The translations under genes were made by a program, and so were the position numbers. This document shows, in pieces, positions 33,487-44,136 of a stretch of DNA of 64,000 nucleotides. Source of the stretch: Setomelanomma holmii (Eukaryota; Ascomycota; Dothideomycetes; Pleosporales; Phaeosphaeriaceae); NCBI GenBank assembly GCA_010015745.1, contig ML978222.1:1-64000 (forward strand), read 5' to 3'. How positions within the stretch are numbered: position 1 is the first letter of the stretch; each line of letters begins with the position of its first letter. Under the pieces are notes generated by a model. That model was not told the origin of the DNA, did no database searches, and saw only the letters and a program-made list of their open reading frames with translations.

Positions 33487-34689
33487 CTAAGCCGCAGTTA
33501 CGGTACCAGAAGGAATGCCACCAGATGGCACACCAGAAGGCGCACCCGCTCCTAGGCTGCCAGATCCGCCACTCGTACCAGCATTGCTATTGGCCACGCC
33601 ACCGTCTTGGGTCAGAAGCGCGGCATAGCTTGTGTTATACGCGGCAGTCGTATCAACACCAATTGTGATCCACGAAAATAAGCCACCCTCCGCACCTTCT
33701 TCCTCTGTCAGATAAACGTAGTTGAAGACTGGATCTGAGTTGCTGTCTTCCGTCTCAAAGGCAAAAACACGGTCGACCGAATTGAGCGTGATGTCTATCG
33801 TGCTGGTATTGTAAGGCAATGTACCTTCAACTTCGGATATGAGATCCTGGTCGAAGAATAGCTGTCCAATATGAGACACGCTACCACCTGAGATAGTGCC
33901 GTTCGCAAGAAGTGTGGCGTTCAAATGACCGACGACATGAACATGCGTTGCGCGACCACTGTAGTGACCAGGGAAGACAGATCGAAACGTGGCGATGCCA
34001 TTCTCGTCCGTTTGCTGGATGCCACGCAATGCCGTCTCGTTCAAGTTGGAAGCATCATCTCCATTGCCATTGCTAGAATCTTGGACGCCAGAGTACACAC
34101 CGGTAGAATTGCAGTTCCAGACATCCCACCAGAGACTGGGAATCGGCTCACACGTGCTGATATCGATGAATTGGGCGTGCATGTAATTTACTACGCCAGG
34201 CTCGTTGTCGACGATGTCTTCACGATTCAGCTCGCCTTTGACCCAGAACGGACCAATCTCGCCCTCGGGAGAGAGGATGCAGGTGTCGTTCGAAAAGAGC
34301 GTGGAGGCGTCAGTATCGACGGTGATGCCAACCAGATCAGAATGATGAGAGGTATTGAGAACGGTGTCAGTGTCGCGACGTTGAAGCCCATCAGCTTGAT
34401 GTTTGTCAGTAAGAGTGCTTCTGCGACGGCAAATGCAGGAAGATATTCGCTTACCTAAAGCTCTCTTTCGTAAGTCATCTAGAAACTTCCGCCTGTGTAC
34501 TTCTGCTGCTTTCAGCGATCCGCGTTTCTCAAGATGAGCAGCGCAACCGTCCAAGGAGCGACGAGTATTCGCAAGGAAACTGCGCTTGACCGCGTGATTC
34601 GCGGAGTGCTCTTCGTGACCTGGATGGGCCAGGACTTGGCCGGCGAAGCTGATCCATGCTAGCTTCGCGAGGAATGAGGAAGCAATCAT
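33487..34689 (-). CDS. secreted intradiol ring-cleavage dioxygenase-like protein
   Basis: Exon 1 34689-34455, 60-bp intron (GTAAGC donor, CATCAAG acceptor; an exact multiple of three, so the frame reads through it), exon 2 34394-33487; 380 residues when spliced. A signal peptide (MIASSFLAKLAWISFAGQVLA) precedes PGHEEH and a Lys/Arg-rich propeptide. The catalytic fold shows the family blocks: CILSPEGEIGPFWVKGELNRED, DISTCEPIPSLWWDVWNCNSTGVYSG and FPGHYSGRATHVHVVGH. The Tyr in the last two blocks and the two His of THVHV are the expected ferric-iron ligands. The C-terminus is Gly/Ser/Pro-rich, as in other extracellular members. Intradiol enzymes open catechol-type rings; secreted fungal forms are thought to act on plant phenolics. 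Several N-glycosylation sequons support secretion. Confidence 0.9.
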   Translation of the reverse strand: MIASSFLAKLAWISFAGQVLAHPGHEEHSANHAVKRSFLANTRRSLDGCAAHLEKRGSLKAAEVHRRKFLDDLRKRALGKRISSCICRRRSTLTDKHQADGLQRRDTDTVLNTSHHSDLVGITVDTDASTLFSNDTCILSPEGEIGPFWVKGELNREDIVDNEPGVVNYMHAQFIDISTCEPIPSLWWDVWNCNSTGVYSGVQDSSNGNGDDASNLNETALRGIQQTDENGIATFRSVFPGHYSGRATHVHVVGHLNATLLANGTISGGSVSHIGQLFFDQDLISEVEGTLPYNTSTIDITLNSVDRVFAFETEDSNSDPVFNYVYLTEEEGAEGGLFSWITIGVDTTAAYNTSYAALLTQDGGVANSNAGTSGGSGSLGAGAPSGVPSGGIPSGTVTAA

Positions 34690-37023
34690 TTTGAAGACGA
34701 CGTTTCAGGGAGAAGATATGCGGTGCTTTCGTATTAGAAGTCCCAGGTCCAAGATAAGAAGTGGTTGCAAAATGTTTAACCATCTTGCCTCGCTATGTGT
34801 TCAAGTTCTACCTAATAATTTCGGGCCTCAGCGTCATTCTCTACGTAAGCCTGAGCAGCGACTCGCACAAAATTGTTGTTGGCCCATGGTCGGCACGAGT
34901 AGACCGAAAACTTGTACGTCACCGCAAAGGGCTTGGTGCGTAATAGGGATCCGCATGGAATGAATCAGCTGAGAAACAAAGACTCAACCATTGGGCTGAG
35001 TGTTAGTAGTGAGATTGCAAACAATATCGTTTGTTCCATGTTTCCCAGTAAATGGTAGGTAAACGCGGCCATGCTATGCCAAGCAAGGTATGCCAAGGCA
35101 GTCTGCTCCACAAGTTGCGTCGTCTTCCTGCCAAGCTCATGGCTCTCATTAAACTGGTCGTGAGCGAACGCGCGGCGACTGCTGGTAAGACCAACGAGGA
35201 CATTGTCGCCGAAGGCAATTCGCCCGCAATGTTCCTCCACCGAAGGCGAACGGTCGTCAAGCCTTCCAAGTTTTCCCTTCGCTGAGACGTCAATGACATG
35301 TAGAATTGTAATCTCGTCCGATCTACAAAGTATTAATTGTTTACCATGCTTCTCAATGGCCTTCGAAGGAAAAAACATAGCCATTTGAAGGGAGCATGGG
35401 TCTCACTTACCAGAGCTTAAGAGTCATGTCTACCAACGTTCCTCCAATAAGGTAGAGCAGACAGACGCTTACGTATGGTAGTGCAAAAACTTCAAGATGC
35501 TTGACTCAGCCCTGAAGATCGCGCTTGCTGACGAGGCCCCCTTACCTGTTCCGGGGCAAGCGCGAACCGAGGTCCTAGCGAATGAGCCGCTAGTGGACTT
35601 GAGAGCTTTATACCAGATGATGATACATGGAGTACCAACAACCCGCGACGCTACTTATGGTCGTGCAGACTGGAAATTCACACAAAACCAAGATCAACCA
35701 CCGAATCAACGTTCATGGCAAGATCGCGCCATCATGTCCCTCGCTTGAAGCATTCGTCGAAGACCTGTAGAATGCACCGACGACGACTCACTAAACTTGA
35801 GTGTCCATGGGGACTTTTCGAGAAATCAACGTTCCTGTGCATTATTCGTCCCATCATGCAAAGTCGAAGCAGATCCAGGATGTCTGTAGAGATCGGACGA
35901 CTAATCGTGGAACGCAGATCTTGACAGGCTTCAATAGACCTGCCGAAGACAGTGCTTATAAAGGTAAGCCTTGCGCACAAGACGTATCGTTGATAGGTCA
36001 GCGGAGTCTCTTTTTATTTGTTCAGTTCCTTTACGTAGCTCTTCACTCGCCTTGCAGCTATACATCTTTCCTAAAAGGAGAGTTAGACGTGGCTAGCGAG
36101 ACTCAACGATCAAGTACTGTCAGACGTGACCGGCGATATTTGAAGTTGAACCTTGCACGTAGGTGAGGAGGCCAAGCATGCCTGCGAAGATTGTCGTGAG
36201 CGATTGATATCTCAACGGACACATAGCAAGACACCAAAGTGTGAAGCCGATTTGAGCCAGCGACAAGTGGACTTGTCCGTGGCCATAGTTTGGAGTAATC
36301 GCGCGGAATTGCATAAAGCCCTGTATGCTGACTGCGAGACAACTAGCGATGATAAGACCCCGATGGCGAAGAACGGCAATGGTGGAACAATGGGTGGATC
36401 TTCGACATTTCTGTCATTGCTGGAATTGGTGAGGGCAGGCGATAGAGCTTGTGTATTCGAGGTGATCAAGAGTAGCCAGCAGGCTGATCCAGGTCTGCGC
36501 ATGGATGAAAAGTCGGCTTGCCAGCTCACGTTCCATTGGCCCAGCATGTTTCTTGACCAACTCGTAGTGAGGATTGCAACAATGAAGCCGTGATTGCGCG
36601 GAAGACCGTAGACTTCTTGCAGTATGTATTACTCCCTACTGCAGTGTGGCAAGCCATGTCGTCATCGATATACGAGGAGCCAAGAATTTGGTGTTCGGTA
36701 TTCTCGTATTGTATCCTTGATGCAGGGAGAGCCACTACAAGGGGGTTAAAGTGTGATCGGAGTCTCAAATCGAAATTTCGAGGCTCATGTAGAGTTTTTG
36801 TGTGATGTGAGAGAACATGGCTTCCGTTACAGCACCAAACCGGCAGGTAAGGACCTACAAAGACGTCAAAAGTGGCGATTATCACCGGCTTGTTGATATA
36901 GCCGCAGAGAAGTGTGCTTTACCGGAAACTGTTCCTTCGAAGCTTCAGAGGTAGAAGGAAGCAGGGATGGATCGTCTGAACCCAGCTTGATCATGTGTGT
37001 GGAGCGACCATAACTTTGGTGTC
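34690..37023. other. 2.3-kb region without a confident gene; possible minus-strand membrane-protein remains
   Basis: Minus-strand segments read like membrane protein but in different frames: ELVKKHAGPMERELASRLFIHAQ near 36530, then LIIASCLAVSIQGFMQF and LSLAQIGFTLWCLAMCPLRY to a stop at 36120. An in-frame stop separates them and no splice pair joins them cleanly. A plus-strand frame (36153-36593) overlaps and cannot be excluded. Minus frame 34965-35384 (139 codons) is also unresolved. Confidence 0.3.
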
Positions 37024-37728
37024 TCAACAGCCGCCTCTGCCGTCACCTCCACCTCCCCCTCCACCCCAGCCACCAAAGGTTGCCAGCCCAATGGCGTAAC
37101 AGGCACCTTCGTCATATGCTCCCACACCTCCAGTTGCATAGCCGCCCTCTACTCCTGACGGCGACGGGCGATAATTCTTCCCCATTCTCCAACGATGAAA
37201 GTCGATACGTGCAGCAATGACATACAAAATGTACAGAATCAGTGTCAAGATCGCAAATCCAAGAGCCGCATTCAGTACGTCGTCGTTCACATTTCGAAAT
37301 CCCTGCTTCCCCCGCCCAGAGCTTAACGAGAGCTGGTAGCAAAACCGATCGTCAATTTCTCAAAGATTGATGTGGCACTGGAATCACCACGAAGTCGTCA
37401 TGATACAGCCGGCGCACATGACGCACGCATAAACCAGCCCTTAGACGAGCGGAACGGCGAGTCTGCGGTACGCCCACATGTTGAAGCTGGACAGGAGGAA
37501 AGTGATCGCAGGACGTAAAAAGTACAAAGAGCCAGCGCCGGATTGTGCCCATGTTACGGGCTGTATTGGATTCGAACATGGGACGCCGTGCTGGACTTGG
37601 GACATGTAGATGCATGCGAGGATGAGGCAGACGGCGGAGCATGGGATGATGAAGCATTCGAGGGCGAGGGGTGGACTCGGGCTGTACACGATGCGTGGTG
37701 CGTTGGTTTGTTTGTGACGGCGCTTCAT
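37024..37728 (-). CDS. small multi-span membrane protein, unknown function
   Basis: Modelled as exon 1 37728-37447, intron 37446-37333, exon 2 37332-37024; 196 residues. Exon 1 encodes MKRRHKQTNAPRIVYSPSPP, then helices LALECFIIPCSAVCLILACIY and LYFLRPAITFLLSSFNMWAY. Exon 2 lacks an ATG and reads GFRNVNDDVLNAALGFAILTLILYILYVIAARIDFHRWRMGK, a third helix with a conserved-looking NDD...RID frame, and ends in a Gly-rich tail (GGWGGGGGGGDGRGGC). The two halves clearly belong together, but the donor I can offer (GTCTAA) is weak, so the exact join is unsure. No named family recognised. Confidence 0.5.
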
Positions 37729-38920
37729 CGTGGAGCGGTCCGTTTGTTTTCGTGGGGGTTGACACGGAGACGTAGACGCGGCGCGCGCTGATCGTCTTTC
37801 GCACTTATGTTCGGTGCTTCGATTGAGCATGTGTTGAGGAATTGGGGTGAGGCTGCACAGCCTTGTTTACAAAAGCGCAAGGCTGAGCGAATACAAGTGG
37901 ACGGTATGCCGAATTGGGATTGTAGAATTGCAGATCGCCCGCCCTAAGACGTGCTTGGTCCCGCGTTCCTCGGAGCTGTCCACGAGGCGTTTAGAGATTA
38001 TGACTCTACTATGGTTGAACATCGTCTAAGGTGTCTGGAGACGCTAGAACTGCTAGAAGTTATAGGCCGCTGATAATCAGGTGTGCGACAACGCGGTGAT
38101 GTGGTTCGATGGATCCCGTTCATGAATCTTGTCAATGAGAATGCTTCCATGTTTGGCACGGTGCGTTACATACTTCTGCAGCTTCTGTCGCAGATCCTAC
38201 TTCGATGATAATCCGGTATGGTGTCTATGTTCCTAGCATCCATCTCTGGAAGGCTCGATGGCACGGAAAAAGATTGTGTAAGACTCAATCGCCTACTTCA
38301 TTGTTTAGCTCAGCCGATTTCGAACTCAACGAGAGTAGGTCGTAAGCACTACAGGGCGCCATTTCTCGACGCTGCGGGCGGAATGATAGAAGAGATGAAA
38401 AAAGCAAAATTCGGGTGGAAATTACTTGTGCAACCGGCAGAAGCTTTACCTAGCTCAGTTAGCGGCCGATGATCCCCCGAACCCCCATGGCGAAACCCTA
38501 CCTCTCCATCCCACGATCATCGAAAAACATGGACAACAAATTCAGCTTGAGGATATCATCTCACACAGACTGTACCCCACTCTTTCCGGCTCTGTACTTA
38601 CATTCATGGATGCGATTGCCTTGATGTTCATGCAGTTCGTTCCGCAGCCCCCACAGCAGAGTAAGCTGTACATGCAAGCCATCAGAGCTCTGCACCAACC
38701 ACGAGATGCCCCTTCATTTCGGCTGCATCATCGCCCAATAGCAGATCTTGAAGTTAAGCAATTGAGTTGAACGATGCGCTTCCTGCGAGATGTATGCGGG
38801 GCAGCCTTGTGTCGGATTTCCTTAAGACGCGCTTGCTCCCGTGCTTGCGCGACCGACTTCAGCCTTGTGCTTTTCTCGTAACTCAGTCGCAACCCAATTG
38901 CACCAACAAGAGCCGTGAAC
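37729..38920. other. 1.2-kb intergenic stretch, nothing confident
   Basis: Short frames on both strands (38426-38770 plus; 38728-38976 minus) do not show convincing protein character and conflict with the start of the next gene. Confidence 0.4.
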
Positions 38921-40171
38921 ATGCCTATCGTGGGCCCTGTTGGGTCCAACTCCACTGCCAACCTCACGACTGTCACGTAAGCAGCCAGAGTCCAAGTGAC
39001 GGAGAGCGTTGCAACACTTCGTAGCTAATTTTTAAGCTCTCTGATTGCAAGCGGTTGCATCGCCACAGTCAGAGTGCCCGCAGCTGGAGAAGAGTGGTGG
39101 CATAGTACGGTGTACGAAACACCGTTCCCCCAAACGACCGGTACCTGGAACGCGCCGCCACTCACAACAATCTATACGCCTTCGCCAGAATGTGTCAGTC
39201 GATGGCTGTTGGGGACGAATACGTGTGGCAATTATACACTTTACAGCGTGGACTCAACTAGATCGGCTGTGTTGGATCCTTTGTACAGATCGTGTCAGAA
39301 GTATTCGACGAACCTGTACAGTCCGGGTGTATGTCCAAGCGGACATACTATTGCTGAAGCTACTGCCTTTCAGGCAGGTGCATCGACCGGGTCATACACT
39401 TTCTGGCAAGGCAGTTGCTGTAGAAGGTGAGTTTTTGAATGATTGCGCTTGTCTCGGCACCCAGAAGCTGATGTGTCACTGAATAGTGGTATGACGATCG
39501 GGCCCGAGTATCCAAGCGCCTGCTTTAGCAGATTCTCCACGCCCTTCAGCGCATATGCGCGAGTCACTCCTCCTCCGCTGTATTCGGGCGCTACCCCAAC
39601 ACCTGTGTACGAATATTCTCAATCGGGATCGATCACGTCGGCCATCTCGAGCATCACAGTGGTACCATCGGGTTCTGCAATTGCGGATCCTATTGTTGTC
39701 GCTTGGCAGCTTGATGATCTCAAATCTTTCCCTGCAGACTATGCCACTTCGCTTGCACGGAGAGTCAATATAACTCTACTGGCAGCTTCGGCGTCTTCGT
39801 CGGCATCAGCCGGTCCCGGGCCGACGTCTGCGCCCGGTCCTGATGGACTCAGTACGGGAGCGAAGGCAGGCATAGGCGTTGGAGTGGCCCTAGGAGCCGT
39901 GATCGGTGGCATCGCGGTCGTATTACTTTGCATGCGAAGGCGGCGCAAAGCAGGCACCACCGATGAAAGTCCCCACGTTGTGGAGATGGAAGACCAGGAT
40001 CGCCATTTCAAAGAGCACAAATGGTTCTTTGGCGGCAAATGGCGTAGCGAAGTGAACTCGGAGCCAACACAGAATGAGCTCGACTCAAAGGCGGTGCATG
40101 TAGTTCCAGGGCCTCCAGCTGAATTGGAGGCAAGAGAGCCGCCCACAAGCAATGAAGGGCGAATTGTATAG
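38921..40171 (+). CDS. single-pass membrane glycoprotein with Ser/Thr-rich stalk
   Basis: Exons 38921-38976, 39052-39426, 39487-40171 (introns 75 and 60 bp); 371 residues. The ectodomain is Cys-rich and aromatic (WHSTVYETPFPQTTGTWN, PECVSRWLLGTNTCGNYTLY, YRSCQKYSTNLYSPGVCPSGHT, FWQGSCCRSGMTIGPEY). It is followed by a Ser/Ala/Pro stalk, a Gly-rich membrane helix (AGIGVGVALGAVIGGIAVVLLCM) with an RRRRK stop-transfer, and an acidic cytoplasmic tail of about 75 residues (HVVEMEDQDRHFKEHKW). This layout is common among fungal cell-surface proteins that are otherwise unassigned. The modelled start lacks a good signal peptide, so a further 5' exon upstream of 38921 is likely. Confidence 0.65.
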
Positions 40172-40243
40172 AAACTGCGATGAAACACATCACTATGCAT
40201 TGAGCAGCTCCCAAGGGCGTTCAGGATACTGTATCGCTTCCGT

Positions 40244-40900
40244 TTATGCGTTAAGATCATGGATATCAAAGGTCCACCATGGCGGTGTTTTGACTGCTTC
40301 ACTGGCCGCTTTGTCCGCATCAATCAATCCAACGAAGAGAACGACACTACGCTCCACAAGGTTACTCCAAACAGTCTGAACTTGAGCATCAATTGGCAAC
40401 CACCGATCACCATTCGACTTCACTCTCTCCATGACACCACCGCCTGATTCGTATTCCCATCCTGTTAATGCGGCAGTCTCCCGATATGTATACGAGCAAC
40501 GCCAATGCTTAAATATCTGACAATCATGCTGGCGACGATGGCGGCTGAGCGGTCCTACAGTACGATCGTTCTCTATGAGGGATTGAAGATACTTCATCGT
40601 AATACATGATCGTATCAGGTGCTTGTCTACTGCGAGCAGTCTTTGAAAGTCTGCGTCCGGCTGATCATCGTCAAGGATGATCACAGTCTCCACATGTGGT
40701 TCTGCCTGTGGACCACCTACAATAATAGCGAATGGTGGATATAGTATGGTGTATGTATCTGGAGTCTTTGAGATCATACGCTTTGTATGGTTCCTTTGGA
40801 ATCTTCCAGTGCTCAAAAATGACCCCTGCTTGCGTGCTAAGTTGATATTGATTCCCGTTCCGTGCGTCAATCGCTCGGAATCTGCAGGTGGAAGAATCTT
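40244..40900 (-). pseudogene. isolated C-terminal fragment of a HET-domain gene
   Basis: The open part (40870-40244, about 208 codons) matches the C-terminal third of the HET gene at 44137-46259 over its whole length. Shared blocks include SFLST, FAIIVGG, QAEP, VET, DADFQRLLAVDK, LIRSC, RQHD, WSNLVER, PPWWTF. Similarity reaches slightly further upstream in the same frame (ILPPADSERLTHGTG versus SLLPEPDYRRLKHGTT) and then meets stops. No HET domain or start codon is present. It is therefore a truncated paralogue left by duplication. It is open for 200 codons, so it decayed little or is used as a domain-only gene; the former seems likelier. Confidence 0.75.
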
Positions 40901-41176
40901 GAGCAGTCAACGCCCCACTACGAAGGACAGTAGCTATATGTGCTGTTGTATATTCTCTGGGCTTCGCGTATTCAATTTGTGAGGAAGCCAGGTTTATCGA
41001 AGCTGTACCCTTATCAGCCCACGCCTTTGAATACCACTGGCGCAGGAAGGCGCCATGGGACTACACAAATATTCCTTTTTTGCTTGAGGCCTTTCTTTTC
41101 TGTCTGGCCTTCGCATCACTATTCTTGTGCAGGTTCTTGGGATACAAGTCTCTCAGTGTAGCTCCCACTCTGTTCG

Positions 41177-42905
41177 TCAATCTCGCGCTCCACGAGCCTG
41201 GGATAAAAAACGATCCCCTCCACGTCCGTTAGAAGCAGCATCGCCAGTTACCGACATGACTCGACCTGACCGGGTGCGAATACGGCTCGAGCTTACTGCC
41301 GCAAAAGGGGCGCTTGGAAGACTTCTGCGAATCTCGTCTTCTGCAGCATCCAGATGAGCTTTCTGAAGAACATAACCATGGGTAAGTGGTGTCGGTTCAG
41401 CTTGGACTACAAAATGATAGAGTCGTGGGACAACGACAATGTTATCCTCCACATTGGCGCTGGAGAGCGGCGCTGCAGGGTGTATTCCTGCTTTGAGATC
41501 GGCAGCTCGAATATCGAAAACATGCCAAGGAAGGCTGGGACAAGGCGAATAGGCAAAGCTTGCGTCGAGCTTCTGCGTGCCGCACTGAATGATTTTCCAT
41601 TCCTCCTGGAACTGTGTCACCAAGCGCTCCAACGCTTGTCCAACAGTCGAGATAGCGTCGTTGGCCAGCAGACTCTGCACGTTCATGCCGTCGAGTAACT
41701 CCTCCACAACGTAAGCGACGCATTCTTTACTGTTGATCTCTTGTTCTTCTGGTAACATGGCAAGAAGGATACTTCGTGCATATTTCTCTTGTTTTGTGTC
41801 GACATGGGCTTGAAGGCGGAGACTTTCTCGCAATCCGTTGTCCTCCAGTAGAAGGTAAGTAGGCTGGAATATGGCGTTTTCGATAAGTGTTGCAAAAGCG
41901 CCGAGAATCACTGCGACACGCATTTTCTTTGCGATCTCAGAATTGGTTTTGGGAAGGGGAATTCGGTGTTTGAACGTGTCGTTCTCGCGAAGCTTGGTCC
42001 AATCGCTCTATAGTTTCGTGAGCTATGCTATTGAGATCTACCACAAAAGGTCTACCTACCCGTAGAATGTCGTCAGGCAAGTCCCGGCCAGCAAAACTGC
42101 CGACCAGCTGAATTGCGGACTCCCATAGAGTCTCGATTCGATCAGCCCTGTAGCGATGTTTAAAATGGCGCTGTGCGGCCTGATGGGATGGATTGACTTA
42201 CTTTTTCGTCAAGTCGAGCTCCTTAATCCGTACAAAGTATTGTAACATTCCACTCAGCCTCTCTTTCGACTGTGTAGCCTCAGCATTCAGGCTCTGGTAC
42301 CTCTCTGCCTCTTTCTCGAGCGACTTCTCCAAAACAGCTACCCGATTGCGCGATTTCGCAAGATCTTGCACGCGAACATGTGAATCAGACTCCATGCTCC
42401 CTAGCCTTGCTTCCAACTGGATCATCTGCGAACTCATTTCCTTCAATCTCTTGGTGAGCTGGGCGCGCTTTTCTTCAAGGTCTTCATTTTGAGTCTTGTT
42501 GCCTTCCGCTTCTTTTCGAAGCGCCATCAAGTCCCCATCTTTCGCCTTCACCGCCGTCTTTAGCTCTTCTACCTGGTCTTGTAACGTGCAGTTGTCCTCA
42601 CTCCAATTTTCGTATTTGTCCAGAAAGGCTGATAATTGCTCCTGCTTGAAAACTTTATAACACCTCTCTTGATCATGTAATTTGGTGTTCAACTCGCATA
42701 TAATCTCATCCTTGGCTTTGATATCGTTGTCCCGCTGTGGAAGAAGTTTGAAGAGCTCAACAAGTGCTTTGAATCCATTCTCGGAAGTCAATGAAGTCAC
42801 TGCAGTGTAGAAGTCCTGCGCTTGAACCAGAGTTTGGGGAATTGAGTCGATACCATCAACCCCTAAATCGGTTCTGATATGACCTAATTTTGGTTGTGTG
42901 GTCAT
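41177..42905 (-). CDS. coiled-coil protein of a conserved fungal family (often labelled MEI5-like)
   Basis: Exons 42905-42202, 42147-42060, 42007-41177 with introns of 54 and 52 bp; all joins in frame; 540 residues (start MTTQPKL; an upstream in-frame ATG at 42950 adds 15). Residues about 20-235 form a long coiled coil (DKYENWSEDNCTLQDQVEELK, LTKRLKEMSSQMIQLEARLGS). The C-terminal half carries the family blocks ADRIETLWESAIQLVGSFAGRDLPDDIL, SDWTKLRENDTFKHRIPLPKTNSE and MRVAVILGAFATLIENAIFQPTYLL. They are followed by LLAMLPEEQEINSKECV and a late VVVPRLYHF block. The family is abundant and variable in ascomycetes; function is not known to me. It lies between the HET gene and its truncated copy, same strand. 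Confidence 0.75.
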
Positions 42906-42950
42906 GGTGAAGTGCGTCTCAGGCTGAATTCGACACGTAATCAAGGACAA

Positions 42951-44136
42951 TGAGGGGGCTACTTATGGCTTCTCCACAAGCCTTGTCTCCATAACTGAGC
43001 CATGTCTCTGCCAATGGCCTCCGGCCTGCTGGCCCCGCATGCTGGCAAATGTGCTCTTTCGTCGTTGTCTTTGCCCTCTTTGCTGAGGCACTTCTCAAAT
43101 TCCTGAGAGGCGCGGTGTCCCTGTGATGGTGTACTGACTGAAATCTTTATTGGCCGTATGAGGTTTTCGAGTCTTGTTCACAGCAATTGTTGCCACGACA
43201 TAGTGGGCCGCTCACGAATGATGATCCATGGCGGGATGATACTTGATGAAGGCTTTCCGGTGAAGCCATAATGTTGGGGCATTGAGCGCGCCGCAGCCAT
43301 GCGTTGAACGCAAACATAGGAGGTTGCGTTCGCGCGCGTAATAGCGCTAAAATGTCCTGCGAACAGCTGTGCTGGATGCGAGATCAGTCGCGGCTGCGGT
43401 AGCTTTCGTGATAGGACAATTTACACTCGAATGTCTTGGGGCGCATCTACTGTGCATCTGCTAGCGAACGTGGTATACGTTCGTTGGGCAGGGAATCGCG
43501 CCTATGCGCGACATGCTGGGAAGGCTGTATGTCGCGCCAAGGCAGTTGTGTTTACTGCGCCTCGGGCCGGATTTTTGTTCCCGTCCAGCAAATCGGTGCT
43601 GGTGACGCACCTAGTGACAGCTATCCGGTTAACCGGCGGTTGTCATTACGGGCCGCGATCTGGAGACCACGCATACCACTGTGCAGATAGAATATTTGTG
43701 GCTGTCGTCCATGGAGGGCGCGAGTACGATAACGACCAACGCATCGGCGTCCATGACCTCTCGTTAGCGCCATTCCTAAGTACCCCGCAATGTTCAAGAC
43801 GACTTATGCACAACGTTAACGTCCTCAGCAAATGACCGAAGTAGCGAAGTTTCGACAAAAGACTCGGTCGTCGCACCAACACGGCGATCAGCTGGGTCGA
43901 CTTGAGGTTGAAGCACGGCGCTTAGCACCCGCTGCAACCTCTCTTTAACCCTTTGCCGCTTCTCCACTTTGCGCCTGGAAGCGCGGCCTTACAGGCGATG
44001 TCGTTCTCTGGCCTCTCTCGTTCAACTCCGGTAGACTCGCACAACCGACTAGAAATGGGGGTACGGCACAACTTATACTGGTTGTCTCGTTCTAAGATAC
44101 ACTGAGAGGGTTTCAAAATATTATGCTCATTGCCTC
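42951..44136. other. 1.2-kb intergenic stretch, nothing recognised
   Basis: Competing short frames around 43431-43882 on both strands without protein character. Upstream region of the coiled-coil gene and 3' flank of the HET gene. Confidence 0.5.

Noticed and set aside
37565..37590. GATTCGAACATGGGA resembling a reverse tRNA T-arm
   Set aside because: It lies inside an exon of the membrane-protein gene and lacks the rest of a cloverleaf.
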